From: Ovis canadensis
Lineage: Eukaryota; Chordata; Mammalia; Artiodactyla; Bovidae
Assembly (NCBI RefSeq): GCF_042477335.2
Contig: NC_091262.1
Location: forward strand, 39,529,001-39,593,000
DNA length: 64,000 nucleotides
Direction: 5' to 3'
Shown: piece after piece, positions 1 to 10,888 of the stretch
Numbering within the stretch: the first letter of the stretch is position 1
Layout of the letters: each line of letters opens with the position of its first letter
Made by a program: the position numbers and the translations under genes
The notes under the pieces: model-generated
What the model saw: the letters and a program-made list of their open reading frames with translations, nothing else
The model's database searches: none
What the model was told of the DNA's origin: nothing

Positions 1-300
1 GATTCTTTTAGAATACTGCACATATCTTTTTGAATTATAGCTTTGTCTGGATGTTTGGCTACAAGTGGCATTGCTGGATCATATGGTAACTCTAGTTTTA
101 GTTTTTTTGAGGAATTGCCATACTTTTCTCTACAGTGACTGCACCAATTTACATTCCCACCAACAGTGTTAGAGGGTTTCCTTCTCTCCACACCCTCTGC
201 AACACTCATTATTTGCAGACTTTTTAATGATGGCCCTTCTGACCAGTTTGAATCAGTACCTCAGTGTAGATTTGATTTGCATTTCTCAAATAATAAACAA
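1..300 (-). mobile_element. L1 ORF2 3'-end fragment (old)
   Basis: Antisense match to the L1 ORF2 C-terminal region: the recognisable segments are the reverse complement of the part running from 'CACTGTTGGTGGGAATGTAA' to the 'atatggtaac' block. It is clearly more diverged than the L1 starting at 496 and has no open frame. It continues off the left edge of the window. Bases about 300-483 after it show nothing I recognise. Confidence 0.75.
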
Positions 301-495
301 GAGGAGCATTATAGGATGATTCTTTACTTTTCAGACATGTAAAATAAAGTTTAACATGTCAACTTGACAATTTTTTCACAGATAGGAACTTTTTACGTTT
401 TTAGCATTTCCTTTCTTCTTAGTCTAACTATAAGAATATGCATTTTCATGTTACTCAAGGTAATGAGTTTGGTTACACATCTTTAAGCAGTTTTA

Positions 496-1872
496 TTTAT
501 TTTTATTTATTTATTTTTTTAACTTTATTTTACAATACTGTATTGGTTTTGCCATACATTGACATGAATCCACCACGGGTGTATATGCGTTCCCAAACAT
601 GAACCCCCTCCCACCTCCCTCCCCATAACATCTCTCTGGGTCATCACCGTGCACCAGCCCCAAGCATGCTGTATCCTGCGTCGGACATAGACTGGCGATT
701 TGATTCTTACATGATAGTATACATGTTACAATGCCATTCTCCCAAATCATCCCACCCTCTCCCTCTCCCTCTGAGTCCAAAAGTCCATTATACACATCTG
801 TGTCTTTTTTCCTGTCTTGCATACAGGGTCGTCATTGCCATCTTTCTAAATTCCATATATATGTGTTAGTATACTGTATTGGTGTTTTTCTTTCTGGCTT
901 ACTTCACTCTGTATAATCGGCTCCAGTTTCATCCATCTCATCAGAACTGATTCAAATGTATTCTTTTTAACGGCTGAGTAATACTCCATTGTGTATATGT
1001 ACCACAGCTTTCTTATCCATTCATCTGCTGATGGACATCTAGGTTGTTTCCATGTCCTGGCTATTATAAACAGTGCTGCGATGAACATTGGGGTACATGT
1101 GTCTCTTTCAATTCTGGTTTCCTTGGTGTGTATGCCCAGCAGTGGGATTGTTGGGTCATAAGGTAGTTCTATTTGCAATTTTCTAAGGAATCTCCACACT
1201 GTTCTCCAAAGTGGCGGTACTAGTTTGCATTCCCACCAACAGTGTAGGAGGGTTCCCTCTTCTCCACACCCTCTCCAGCATTTATTGCTTGCAGATTTTT
1301 GGATCGCAGACATTCTGACTGGTGTGAAGTGGTACCTCATTGTGGTTTTGATTTGCATTTCTCTAATAATGAGTGATGTTGAGCATCTTTTCATGTGTTT
1401 GTTAGCCATCCGTATGTCTTCTTTGGAGAAATGTCTGTTTAGTTCTTTGGCCCATTTTTTGATTGGGTCGTTTATTTTTCTGGAATTGAGCTGCATAAGT
1501 TGCTTGTATATTTTTGAGATTAGTTGTTTGTCAGTTGTTTCATTTGCTATTATTTTCTCCCATTCTGAAGGCTGTCTTTTCACCTTGCTTATATTTTCCT
1601 TTGTTGTGCAGAAGCTTTTAATTTTAATTAGATCCCATTTGTTTAGTTTTGCTTTTATTTCCAGAATTCTGGGAGGTGGATCATAGAGGATCCTGCTGTG
1701 ATTTATGTCGGAGAGTGTTTTGCCTATGTTCTCCTCTAGGAGTTTTATAGTTTCTGGTCTTACATTTAGATCTTTAATCCATTTTGAGTTTATTTTTGTG
1801 TGTGGTGTTAGAAAGTGATCTAGTTTCATTCTTTTGCAGGTGGTTGACCAGTTTTCCCAGCACCACTTGTTA
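496..1872 (-). mobile_element. 5'-truncated young bovine L1 with TSD
   Basis: Antisense L1 3' end. From left to right on the plus strand it has a T-rich tract (poly-A tail on the minus strand), the bovine L1 3' UTR, then the ORF2 C-terminus. The minus frame 846-1895 stays open for 349 codons and carries the LINE-1 end motif [20 protein letters not shown]. It is bounded by a perfect 12-bp direct repeat TAAGCAGTTTTA at 484-495 and 1873-1884, the hallmark of target-primed insertion. The open frame is only the truncated ORF2 tail and lacks the endonuclease and the RT core, so the copy is dead. The few frame breaks imply a recent insertion. Confidence 0.93.
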
Positions 1873-1929
1873 TAAGCAGTTTTAAAGACATGCATTTTGT
1901 GTGATGGTATTTTAAATTGATTTAAACTT

Positions 1930-2490
1930 CAAATATTTGTATCAATGATAAGTGGACTCTTTTTTTATATTGAAAACAGGTATGTTTTCAATTGAAGAAT
2001 AGTTGTTTCATGTTTCTGTGCTAGTTACAGGAGTATGCCAAATGGATTCAGTTTGATATATTACATATATATAGTATATAATATACTTTATGTTTATTAT
2101 ATATAAACATATAATACATAATATATAAAAACACACCTGCATACATACTTTCAGGTTATTAGGTGATTTCAAATATTGAATATAGTTCCCTGTACTATAT
2201 AGGAAGGCCTTGTTTATCTATTTATATATAGCACTGTATATTGGTTAATACCAACTTCCTAATTAATCCCTCATCCCTTTCCCCTTTGAAAACCCTAAAA
2301 GTTTGTTTTCTCTGTCTGAGACTGTTTGTGAAGAAACTCATGTGCATCATAGTTCAGAGTCTACTCATAAGTGACATATAATATTTGTCTTTCTCTGTCT
2401 TCTCTTAATGTGCTAATCTCTACCCATGTTGCTGAAATGGCACTATTTCATTTTTATGACTGAGTAATATTCCATTATATATTCTATGAT
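1930..2490 (-). mobile_element. Old L1 3' UTR
   Basis: Antisense L1MA-like 3' UTR: the segments 'atagttccctgtactatata', 'ggtagg/cttgtttatctattt' and 'gagtaatattccattatata' occur in the order expected for a reverse-oriented artiodactyl L1 3' UTR. It contains an AT-rich stretch (about 2055-2115) of alternating TA. No coding capacity. Confidence 0.7.
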
Positions 2491-2595
2491 AGGTGGACTC
2501 TTGATTCAGGCCCTACAGATGTTTCACACAGACCTGTTAGCATGAACATCCTCTCATGGTGAGGGCTAAACCACGATTCCCCAGAAGAAGCTGAC

Positions 2596-2762
2596 CTGTG
2601 GTCTGGGCCTCCTGGAAGAAATCGTCTGGCATGGAGCCCTCCTTGATCACCTTAACAGAACATCACACTGCCCCTCCCACCTGCCCAGACGGACTGCTCC
2701 AAACGGGCCACTTCCTAGCTCCATCAACACAGTAGTCTCTTCACTTTGCAGTTCCCAAATTC
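2596..2762 (-). pseudogene. Tec-family kinase exon fragment, BMX-like
   Basis: Read on the minus strand, this 167-bp block encodes the start of a Tec-family tyrosine kinase domain: GIWEL, then the glycine-loop motif ELGSGPFGAVRLGRW, then VIKEGSMPDDFFQEAQT. The FFQEAQ residues and the GIWEL entry fit BMX better than BTK, TEC, ITK or TXK (recalled family knowledge). It starts right after an AG (TTATTAG) and ends right before a GT, and both ends fall where the glycine-loop exon of Tec-family genes begins and ends. It therefore looks like an exon copied with intron flanks rather than a processed cDNA. A one-base deletion breaks the frame just before the catalytic-lysine region, and one codon is missing in the SMxxD segment. 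No adjoining kinase exons were found. Confidence 0.72.
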
Positions 2763-3156
2763 CTAATAATGCAAGACAGGAGCACTTTAGGTTGAGAATA
2801 GAAGACTTTGGAGCTAAAAGCCTCACAGGTGACTTCCTCTCCAATGAGAATTTAACACTGACAAGATGAAGTACAGCACAGCTTTTTTTAATTGCTCAGT
2901 CAAAACCCTTGGTGATGTGGTCTTCAGACCTGTTAGACCACATGAGGTTGCCACCAGAACAATATTGTTCCTGGCATAGCTACAGTTAGTGACAAGAAGG
3001 GATAAAGTTAAAAAAAAAAAAACTTTGCCAACCAGAGGCATCTTGGAAAAACTTGGTGACAAAATGGGCTTAGTGTCCTTAGCTTGATAAGGTTTCGTGT
3101 TAGATAGATTGATTGGCTTGACTGGACTAAGAAGTTCTTGAAAAGCAAAAATTACA

Positions 3157-3425
3157 AGAAGGCAATGGCACCCCATTCCAGTACTCTTGCCTGGAAAATC
3201 CCATGGACAGAGTAGCCTGAAAGGCTGCAGTCCATGGGGTCGCTGAGGGTCGGACACGACTGAGCGACTTCACTCTCACTTTTCACTTTCCTGCATTGGA
3301 GAAGGAAATGGCAACCCACTCCAGTGTTCTTGCCTGGAGAATCCCAGGGACGGGGGAGCCTGGTGGGCTGCCGTCTATGGGGTCGCGCAGAGTCGGACAC
3401 GACTGAAGCGACTTAGCAGCAGCAG
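3157..3425 (+). mobile_element. Bov-A2 SINE
   Basis: Two tandem BovA units ('ggcaatggcaccccattcca' and 'gaaatggcaacccactccag'), each ending in the BovB-derived 'gtcggacacgactga' segment, followed by an (AGC)n tail at 3416-3425. This is the standard dimeric Bov-A2 layout in sense orientation. Confidence 0.9.
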
Positions 3426-3559
3426 TAAAGCTACTTTACATGACTTTTTAAATTCTCATCAGAATTAGTCTCTTGATGGAATCTTCTCTTTTTAAAGTTT
3501 CCCCATTTTTATTTTGCTTATTTTTTCTTTTTGATTACTTTATTGTTTTTATAGATAGT

Positions 3560-4030
3560 CACAACAATTTTTTAAGTTGAAGTGCAGTTTATTTACAATA
3601 CTATATAAGTTTGGGGTATACAACATTCACTATATACTATATGAATTTAGGGCATACAACATTCAGTATATTTATGGATTATACTCCATTGAAAGGCATT
3701 ACAAATAAAGACTATATTTCCTTGTGCTGTATAATATATCCTTATAGCTTACTGATTTTATACATACTAGTTTCTATCTCCTAATCCCCTACACCTATCT
3801 TGCCCCTCCCGCCGCCCTATCCCCACTGGTAACCACTAGTTCTCCGTATCTTTGAGCCTGTTTCATAGATAAGGTCATTGGTGTCATACTTTAGATTTCA
3901 CATGTAAGTGATATTATACGGTATTTCTCTTTGTCTTTCTGACTTACATCACTTATTATGAAATCTTTGGGATTATACTGCCAAAAATGCCATTATTTTA
4001 ATCTTTTTTATAGCTGAGTAGTATTCAATA
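3560..4030 (-). mobile_element. Old L1 3' UTR
   Basis: Antisense L1 3' UTR with the usual blocks ('tttacaatactatataagtt', 'ccactggtaaccactagttc', 'gtgatattatacggtatttc', ending near 'gctgagtagtattcaatat'). Diverged, no ORF. The next ~100 bases are AT-rich (TATA repeats). 4130-4600 is unassigned single-copy-looking DNA. Confidence 0.65.
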
Positions 4031-4657
4031 TATTCAAATATGAAACCTAGGTATATGTTTCATATATGAATATATACATATGCATTTGCAGATAAATATA
4101 TATATATATTTTTTCCTTTGCTACTGTTCTTTAACCAAAAGAATGAAAGTTTTACTATAACTTATAATGATACTAATTCCTACAACTTGGACTTGGTAAA
4201 ATGTGCGTTTTGCCAGCACTTCCAGGGCATTAGTCCTCAAACTTCAGTTTGTGCCAGATTTACCTGGACAGCTTATTAACTAAAATTGTCAGACAGCAAC
4301 TCCAGAGCTTCTGATTTAATAGGTTTTTAAATACCAGTCCATTGACCATAATGAAAATCACTGTGCCTTTTGAGTAAAGTTTTAGAGACTTAAGATAACA
4401 CTTCTAAATCAAGTACATTGTCTTACGTCTTAATACATACAAAGGTCTTCATTTGAAACTAGAAGATTGCTAAATGACTTCAATTTATAGGACATTGTGA
4501 ACTGAAATTAATATGTAAGCATCAAAAATAATGAAAATAAAATGTTTTGTCAGAGAAATATTGACAGAAGCAACTTAAGTTTAAAAAAAAAAAATTTATC
4601 CTGTAGTTAGATTAATTGGCTGACTTGACTGAAAAGTTGTTTGTAAAGCAAAAATTC

Positions 4658-4780
4658 CTGGAGGATGGCATGGCACTCCAGTATTGTTGCCTGGAGAATC
4701 CCATGGACAGAGGAGCCCAGCAGACTACAGTCCATGGGGTCACAGAGTCAAACAGAACTGAAGTGACTGAGCACACACAA
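4658..4780 (+). mobile_element. BovA monomer SINE
   Basis: One BovA unit ('gcactccagtattgttgcct', 'cccatggacagaggagccc', 'tcacagagtcaaacagaact'), diverged. It sits at the same relative place within a duplicated flank as the Bov-A2 at 3157 (see findings). Confidence 0.75.
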
Positions 4781-5115
4781 AGAAAAAGAGGAGTAAAACT
4801 ATTTCATGTGATTTTTAAAAACCTCATCAAAACCTGTTTCTTGATGACATCATCTATTTTCAAATTTTTCCTGTTTTTATTCTGCTATTTTTCTGAGTAG
4901 TATTCCATATGCATTTCATGTATGAAAATAGAGTTATATATTTCATATATGGCAATATAGGTATGTATGTCTTATGTGAAAATATTTGTATACATCTCTT
5001 ATATGACAATATAGGTACATACCTCATACATAAAAAGAGGTATATAAGTCATATATAAAACATACGATATATATTTTTATATCATAAAATTTTAAACTTT
5101 CAAAGAATTGAATCC

Positions 5116-5620
5116 TTTGCTTGTGTGGATCACAACAAACTGTGGAGAATTCTTAAAGAGACTGGAATACCAAATCACCCAACCTGCTTCTTGAGAAACC
5201 TGTTTGCAGGTCAAGAAGCAACAGCTGGAACCAGACATGGAACAATGGACTGGTTCAAAATTAGGAAAGCATACATCAAGGCTTTATATGGCCACCTTGC
5301 TTATTTAACTTCTATGCAGAGTACATCAAGCGAAATGACACGCTGCATAAAGCACAAGCTGGAATCGAGACTGTCGGGAGACATAGTAACAATGTCAGAT
5401 ATGCAGATGATACCAGCAGCAAGTGAAGAGGAACTAAAGAACCTCTTGATGAAGGTGAGAAAGGAGAGTGAAAAAACTGGAATAAAACTCAATATTCAAA
5501 AACCTAAGATCATGGCATCTATTCCAAACTCTTTATGGTAAGTTGATAGGGAAGAAGTGGAAACAGTGGCAGACTTTATTTTCTTGGGCTCCAAAACACT
5601 GTGGATGATGACTGCATCCA
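5116..5620 (+). mobile_element. BovB RT-domain fragment
   Basis: Diverged copy of the BovB LINE from the motif VDHNKLWRILKETGIPNHPT through the RT catalytic YADD box ('agatatgcagatgat', 5398-5412) to just past the 'gactttattttcttgggctc' segment. It is collinear with the larger BovB at 7365-7800. Several frame breaks; both ends truncated. Confidence 0.85.
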
Positions 5621-5621
5621 T

Positions 5622-5835
5622 GACTTGAAACACCTTATTCAGAAAACCAGAAGATGAACCACAGACTGGAAGAAACTATTTCCAACACACATATCAGAGA
5701 AAGGATCCATACTCTAATTATACCAAACAGCTCCTTAAAATTTGGTAAAGACTGAAAAACACACCTGGACAAAGAATATAAAGAGATATGTACATAGATA
5801 TTTATATCAATATACAGAGAACTCTTTATATCTCT
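5622..5835 (+). mobile_element. Decayed L1 ORF2 fragment
   Basis: Sense remnant of L1 ORF2 ('accttattcag', 'gactggaagaaactatttcc', 'acacatatcagagaaagga'). The same stretch recurs at 8733-8805 and 8998-9060, on the far side of the BovB at 5836-8385, so that BovB sits inside a locally duplicated L1 segment. No target-site repeat could be assigned with confidence. Confidence 0.55.
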
Positions 5836-8385
5836 CTGAAATGATCTCTGTTCGTCTCCAAGGCAAACCATTCAATATCACAGTTATCCAAGTCTATGCC
5901 CCAACCAGTAACGCTGAAGAAACTGAAGTTGAACGGTTTTATGAAGACCTACAAGACCTTTTAGAACTAACACCCAAAAAAGATGTCCTTTTCATTATAG
6001 GGGACTGGAATGCAAAAGTAGGAAGTCAAGAAATACCTGGAGTAACAGGCAAATTTGGCCTTGGAATGTGGAATGAAGCAGGGCAAAGACTAATAGAGTT
6101 TCGCCAAGAAAATGCACTGGTCATAGCAAACACCCTCTTCCAACAACACAAGAGAAGACTCTACACATGGACATCACCAGATGGTCAACACCGAAATCAG
6201 ATTGAGTATATTCTTTGCAGCCAAAGATGGAGAAGCTCTATATAGTCAACAAAAACCAGACCAGGAGCTGACTGTGGCTCAGATCATGAACTCCTTATTA
6301 CCAAATTCAGACTTAAATTGAAGAAAGTAGGGAAAACTGCTAGACCATTCAGGTATGACCTAAATCAAATCCCTTATGATTATACAGTGGAAGAGAGAAA
6401 TAGATTTAAGGGCCTAGATCTGATAGACAGAGTGCCTGATGAACTATGGAATGAAGTTCCTGACATTGTGCAGGAGACAGGGATCAAGACCATCCCCATG
6501 GAAAAGAAATGCAAAAAAGCAAAATGGCTGTCTGGGGAGGCCTTACAAATAGCTGTGAAGAGAAGTGAGGTGAAAAGCAAAGGAGAAAAGGAAAGATATA
6601 AGCATCTAAATGCAGAGTTCCAAAGAATAGCAAGAAGAGATAAGAAAGCCTTCTTCAGTGATCAATGCAAAGAAATAGAGGAAAACAACAGATTGGGAAA
6701 GACTAGAGATCTCTTCAAGAAAATTAGAGATACCAAGGGAACATTTCATGCAAAGATGGGCTCGATAAAGGACAGAAATGGTATGGACCTAACAGAAGCA
6801 GAAGATATTAAGAAGAGGTGGCAAGAATACACGGAAGAACTGTACAAAAAAGATCTTCACAACTCAGATAGTCATGATGATGTGATCTCTAATCTAGAAT
6901 CATACATCTTGGAATGTGAAGTCAAGTGGGCCTTAGAAAGCATCACTACGAACAAAGCTAGTGGAGGTGATGGAATTCCAATTGAGCTGTTTCAAAACCT
7001 GAACGACGATGCTGTGGAAGTGCTGCACTCAATATGCCAGCAAATTTGGAAAACTCAGCAGTGGCCACAGGACTGGAAAAGGTCAGTTTTCATTCCAATT
7101 CCAAAGAAAGGCAATGCCAAAGAATGCTCAAACTACCACACAATTGCACTCATCTCACATGCTACTAAAGTAATGCTCAAAATTCTCCAAGCCAGGCTTC
7201 AGCAATACGTGAACTGTGAACTCCCTGACGTTCAAGCTGGTGTTAGAAAAGGCAGAGGAACCAGAGATCAAATTGCCAACATCCGCTGGATCATGGAAAA
7301 AGCAAGAGAGTTCCAGAAAAACATCTATTTCTGCTTTCTTGACTATGCCAAAGCCTTTGACTGTGTGGATCACAATAAACTGTGGAAAATTCTGAAAGAG
7401 ATGGGCATACCAGACCACCTGAACTGCCTCTTGAGAAATCTGTATGTAGGTCAGGAAGCAACAGTTAGAACTAGACATGGAACAACAGACTGGTTCCAAA
7501 TAGGAAAAGGAGTACATCAAGGCTGTATATTGTCACCCTGCTTATTTAACTTATATGCAGAGTACATCATGAGAAACGCTGGACTGGAAGAAACACAAGC
7601 TGGAATCAAGATTGCCAGGAGAAATATCAATAACCTCAGATATGCAGATAACATCACCCTTATGGCAGAAAGTGAAGAGGAGCTAAAAAGCTTCTTGATG
7701 AAAGTGAAAGAGGAGAGCGAAAAAGTTGGCCTTCATAGGAAATAGATGGGGAAACAGTGGAAATAGTGTCAGACTTTATTTTTTTGGCCTCCAAAATTAC
7801 TGCAGATGGTGACTGCAGCCATGAAATTAAAAGACGCTTAACTCCTTGGAAGGAAAGTTACGACCAACCTAGATAGCATATTCAAAAGCAGAGACATTAC
7901 TTTGCTGACTAAGGTCCGTCTAGTCAAGGCTGTGGTTTTTCCAGTGGTCATGTATGGATGTGAGAGTTGGACTGTGAAGAAAGCTGAGCGCTGAAGAATT
8001 GATGCTTTTAAACTGTGGTGTTGGAGAAGACTCTTGAGAGTCCCTTGGACTGCAAGGAGATTCAACCAGTCCATTCTGAAGGAGATCAACCCTGGGATTT
8101 CTTTGGAAGGAATGATGCTAAGGCTGAAACTCCAGTACTTTGGCCACCTCATGCGAAGAGTTGACTCATTGGAAAAGACTCTGATGCTGGGAGGGATTGG
8201 GGGCAGGAGGAGAAGGGGACGACAGAGGATGAGATGGCTGGATGGCATCACTAACTAGATGGACATGAGTCTGAGTGAACTCCGGGAGATGGTGATGGAC
8301 AGGGAGGCCTGGCGTGCTGCGATTCATGGGGTCGCAGAGTCGGACACGACTGAGAGACTGAAATGAATTGAACTGAACTGAACTG
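5836..8385 (+). mobile_element. BovB LINE, 5'-truncated, dead
   Basis: BovB retrotransposon in sense orientation. The first open segment (to 6245) is the APE-type endonuclease core, with GDWNAKVGSQ and the TWTSPDGQHRNQIEYIL end. Frame 6318-7745 (475 codons) covers the linker and reverse transcriptase, with the finger/palm motifs KGRGTRDQIANIRWI and FCFLDYAKAFDCVDH; the catalytic box reads RYADN instead of YADD at about 7639-7653. Stops follow at 7743, and the C-terminal region continues in broken frames to the 3' end, where the tail shows the BovA-like 'gtcggacacgactgagagac' and (ACTGA)n repeats. The element copies itself by target-primed reverse transcription, but this copy cannot, because of the frame breaks and the YADN change. 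Confidence 0.93.
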
Positions 8386-8732
8386 TAGATAGATGTTTAC
8401 ATGTCTAGGTAGATAGCTATTTATATCTCTCAGTAGATAAATATTTATATCACTACACAGATATTCCATATGTTAATAACTTCCATAAAATTGAAAATGT
8501 CCATACAATTAATAATTTTCATAAATTGAATAACACATAAAATTATTTACTTTCCTAAAGTAAATAACTTTCATACATTAATAATATTCATAGAATTACT
8601 CACTTTAATACAATTTAAAACTTCTTCAGGAAATTAAAACCTTCCCCCCAAAATTAAAAAGTTCCTCAGAAAATTAAAAACTTCCTCAGAAAAATAAAAA
8701 TTATAAAATTATTTATAAAGCTTCTACTCTAT
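8386..8732. other. AT-rich spacer with short repeats
   Basis: No gene. It begins with loosely repeated ~27-bp units ('tagatagctatttatatctctc', 'tagataaatatttatatcac') and continues with repeated 'ttcataaaattaataa'-like and 'cttcctcagaaaattaaaaa' units (8630-8700), i.e. degenerate simple sequence. Confidence 0.6.
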
Positions 8733-9965
8733 GAAACACCTTATTCAGAAAAATCCAAAAATGAACCACAAACTGGAAAAGACTATTTTCAAATCACATA
8801 TCAGATAAGAGTCGGACAGGACTAAGTGAATTTCACTTTCATTTTCTCTGGATATAGGCCCACATGTGGGAACATCAGATCCTAGGCTTAGCTCTCTAGG
8901 AAAAACAATTTTTTTTTCTGGCAGGGGAGGCTGTCCTTTCTAGTGTCTATTTTTAATGTCCATTCCCGCGTACTGTGTAGCTGGGTTCTCTTTCCTCAAA
9001 TTATACCAAACAACCCAACTAAAATTTGGTAAGGATTGAAGCACACACCTGGCCAAAAAAGAAAAAGAGAGAGTCACTAGGAAGGGAGGAAGAACTGGGT
9101 GGGGTAGAGGCAGCCCCTTGAGGCAGTTAATCCTATGATCTGACCTTCCCACACCTGGGTCAATGTCCTGAGAAAACCAACATTCCAAAAGGCGTGTGCA
9201 CCCCAACCTTCACTGCAGCACTCCTTACCAGAGAACCAGCAGGAAGTCCAGCAACAGGCTAAAACTTAAAAAACACGTGGTACATGTAGATAATGAACTG
9301 CCACTCACCCAAGAAAAACTGCCACTGAAATTGCAATTACGCCACTGCTAGGCACAGGGATGACCCTTGGAAGATCATACACTAAGTGAAGTCAGCCAGA
9401 CAGAAAGACAATAGCATATGAGTCCATTTGAGGCAAAATAAAAAAGCAGATACAGGGAACTAATTTACAAGACAAAAAGAGACTTTGAGACTTCAAACCC
9501 AAACAAAGAGAGCCAAAAAAAAAGAGACTATATCTCCTTCCTTCCTTCCACATGTGCAGAAAATCTGTATCCCTAACAGATACTCCACAAGAACTTGATG
9601 ATCATCACCCCAAACTTTACTTGAGGTTTGTGCAAGTTCCTCTATGGAAAAAGAATTGAAAAAAAACAAAAGGTATGCTGTCTGTATACGTCACAACTGA
9701 CTCAGGTGGCTGCACACTGCCAACAAGCACAAAACTGAAAATCAAAATGACAGTGACAAATCAAATCCCACGACTCAGAATGGCCATTCTCACCTGTCAC
9801 AGCAATAATGCAGCAGCAAGCCAGGAGGGCAGAGAGCCCACCTACACAGCACATGGGAATGGACATTAGCAATAGCCACTGGAAAGGACAGCCAGAAAAA
9901 AATTTTTCTTCTAGAGAGCTAAGCCTAGGATCTGACATTCCCACACGTGGGCCTACATCTAGAGA
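8733..9965 (+). mobile_element. Decayed L1 3' region with inverted duplication
   Basis: Heavily mutated sense L1 (ORF2 end and 3' UTR). Recognisable phrases include 'ttcactgcagcactcctta', 'catacactaagtgaagtcagc' and 'gaatggccattctcacctgt'. Bases 8808-8990 are the inverted copy of 9832-10002, so an antisense piece of L1 lies within the sense L1. No open frame of note. Confidence 0.6.
8808..8990 (+). repeat. Inverted repeat, left arm
   Basis: About 180 bp that is the reverse complement of 9832-10002 with roughly 80-85% identity by eye. Anchors: 'cagatcctaggcttagctct' here against 'agagctaagcctaggatctg' at 9917-9936, and 'ggacaggactaagtga' here against 'tcacttagtcgtgtcc' there. The arm includes the end of a BovA SINE, so the duplication postdates that SINE. 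Confidence 0.88.
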
Positions 9966-10002
9966 AAATGAATGTGAAAGTCACTTAGTCGTGTCCGACT
10001 CT
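9832..10002 (-). repeat. Inverted repeat, right arm
   Basis: Partner of 8808-8990. In this arm the L1 part reads in the same direction as the surrounding L1 and runs into the intact antisense SINE at 9966-10108, so this is probably the original locus and the left arm the inverted copy. The loop between arms is about 840 bp. Confidence 0.88.
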
Positions 10003-10108
10003 TTGAGACCCCATGGACTATACAGTCCGTGGAATTCTCCAGGCCAGAATACTAGAGCGGGCAGCTGTTCCATTCTCCAGGGGATCTTCCCAATGCAGGA
10101 ATGATGTT
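9966..10108 (-). mobile_element. Bov-tA/BovA SINE
   Basis: Antisense BovA unit ('gtcgtgtccgactctttgag', 'ccccatggactatacagtcc', 'ttccattctccaggggatct'), inserted in decayed L1: L1 text resumes after it with 'gttcccacatgtaggcctat'. Confidence 0.85.
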
Positions 10109-10621
10109 CCCACATGTAGGCCTATATCCCAAGAAAACCATCATTCAAAAACCCACATGCACCCCAGTGTTCACTGCAGCACTACTTACAGTAGCCAAAA
10201 CACAGATCCTGGAGAATGTCTACATTTAAATAATAGACACACTAAAGCTTAAAAATGTGGTACATATATGCAATCGACCATTTCTCAACCATGAAAAACC
10301 ACTACTGAAATTAAGAAATTATTCCACTGGTCACTACAAGGAGGGACCTTGGAAAATCATACACTAAATTAAGTCAGGCAGACAGAGGGAGAAAACAGCA
10401 TATGATGTGAATACTAGGCAAAATTTGAAAAGAAATAGACAAATTAATTTACAACACATAAAGAGACTCTGAGAATTCAAACACAGAGGGTTCAAAAGAA
10501 ACTGAAAGAGCAAGGATGAGCTAGAATGTAGTGGCTAACATACACACAGAAATCCGCATCTGAAATAGATAATCCAGACGGACTCCCTCCTTTCTCCTTT
10601 CCTTGTCCCTCCCCCACAAAT

Positions 10622-10848
10622 GGGTTCCCTGGTGACTCAGACAGTAAAGAATCCGCCTGCAATGCAGGGGACCTGGGTTTGATCCCTGGGTCAGGACGAT
10701 CCCATGGAGAAGGAAATGGCTACTCACTCCAGTGCTCTCGCCTGGAAAATTCCATGGACAGAGGAACCTGGTAGGCTACAGACCATGGTGTGGCAAAAAG
10801 TCAGACATGACAGAGTGACTGACACTTTCACTTTTTTTTTTTTAACTT
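10622..10848 (+). mobile_element. Bov-tA SINE
   Basis: Complete sense unit: a tRNA-Glu-related head ('ttccctggtgactcagacag', B-box-like 'gggtttgatccctgg') followed by the BovA body ('ctggaaaattccatggacag') and a T-rich end at 10838-10848. Confidence 0.9.
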
Positions 10849-10888
10849 TCCTTCCACAAATACAGGAATCTCAGAATCTCTGAGAATA

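Noticed and set aside
846-1895. 349-codon minus ORF as a gene
   Set aside because: It is the C-terminal tail of L1 ORF2 within a truncated insertion bounded by TSDs.
6318-7745. 475-codon ORF as a host gene
   Set aside because: It is the RT portion of BovB (DYAKAFDCVDH, KGRGTRDQIANIRWI, YADN box) with endonuclease upstream and BovB tail downstream.
10622-10700. tRNA genes (A/B-box-like sequences)
   Set aside because: These are the tRNA-Glu-derived heads of Bov-tA and CHR SINEs throughout the window; none keeps a complete cloverleaf.
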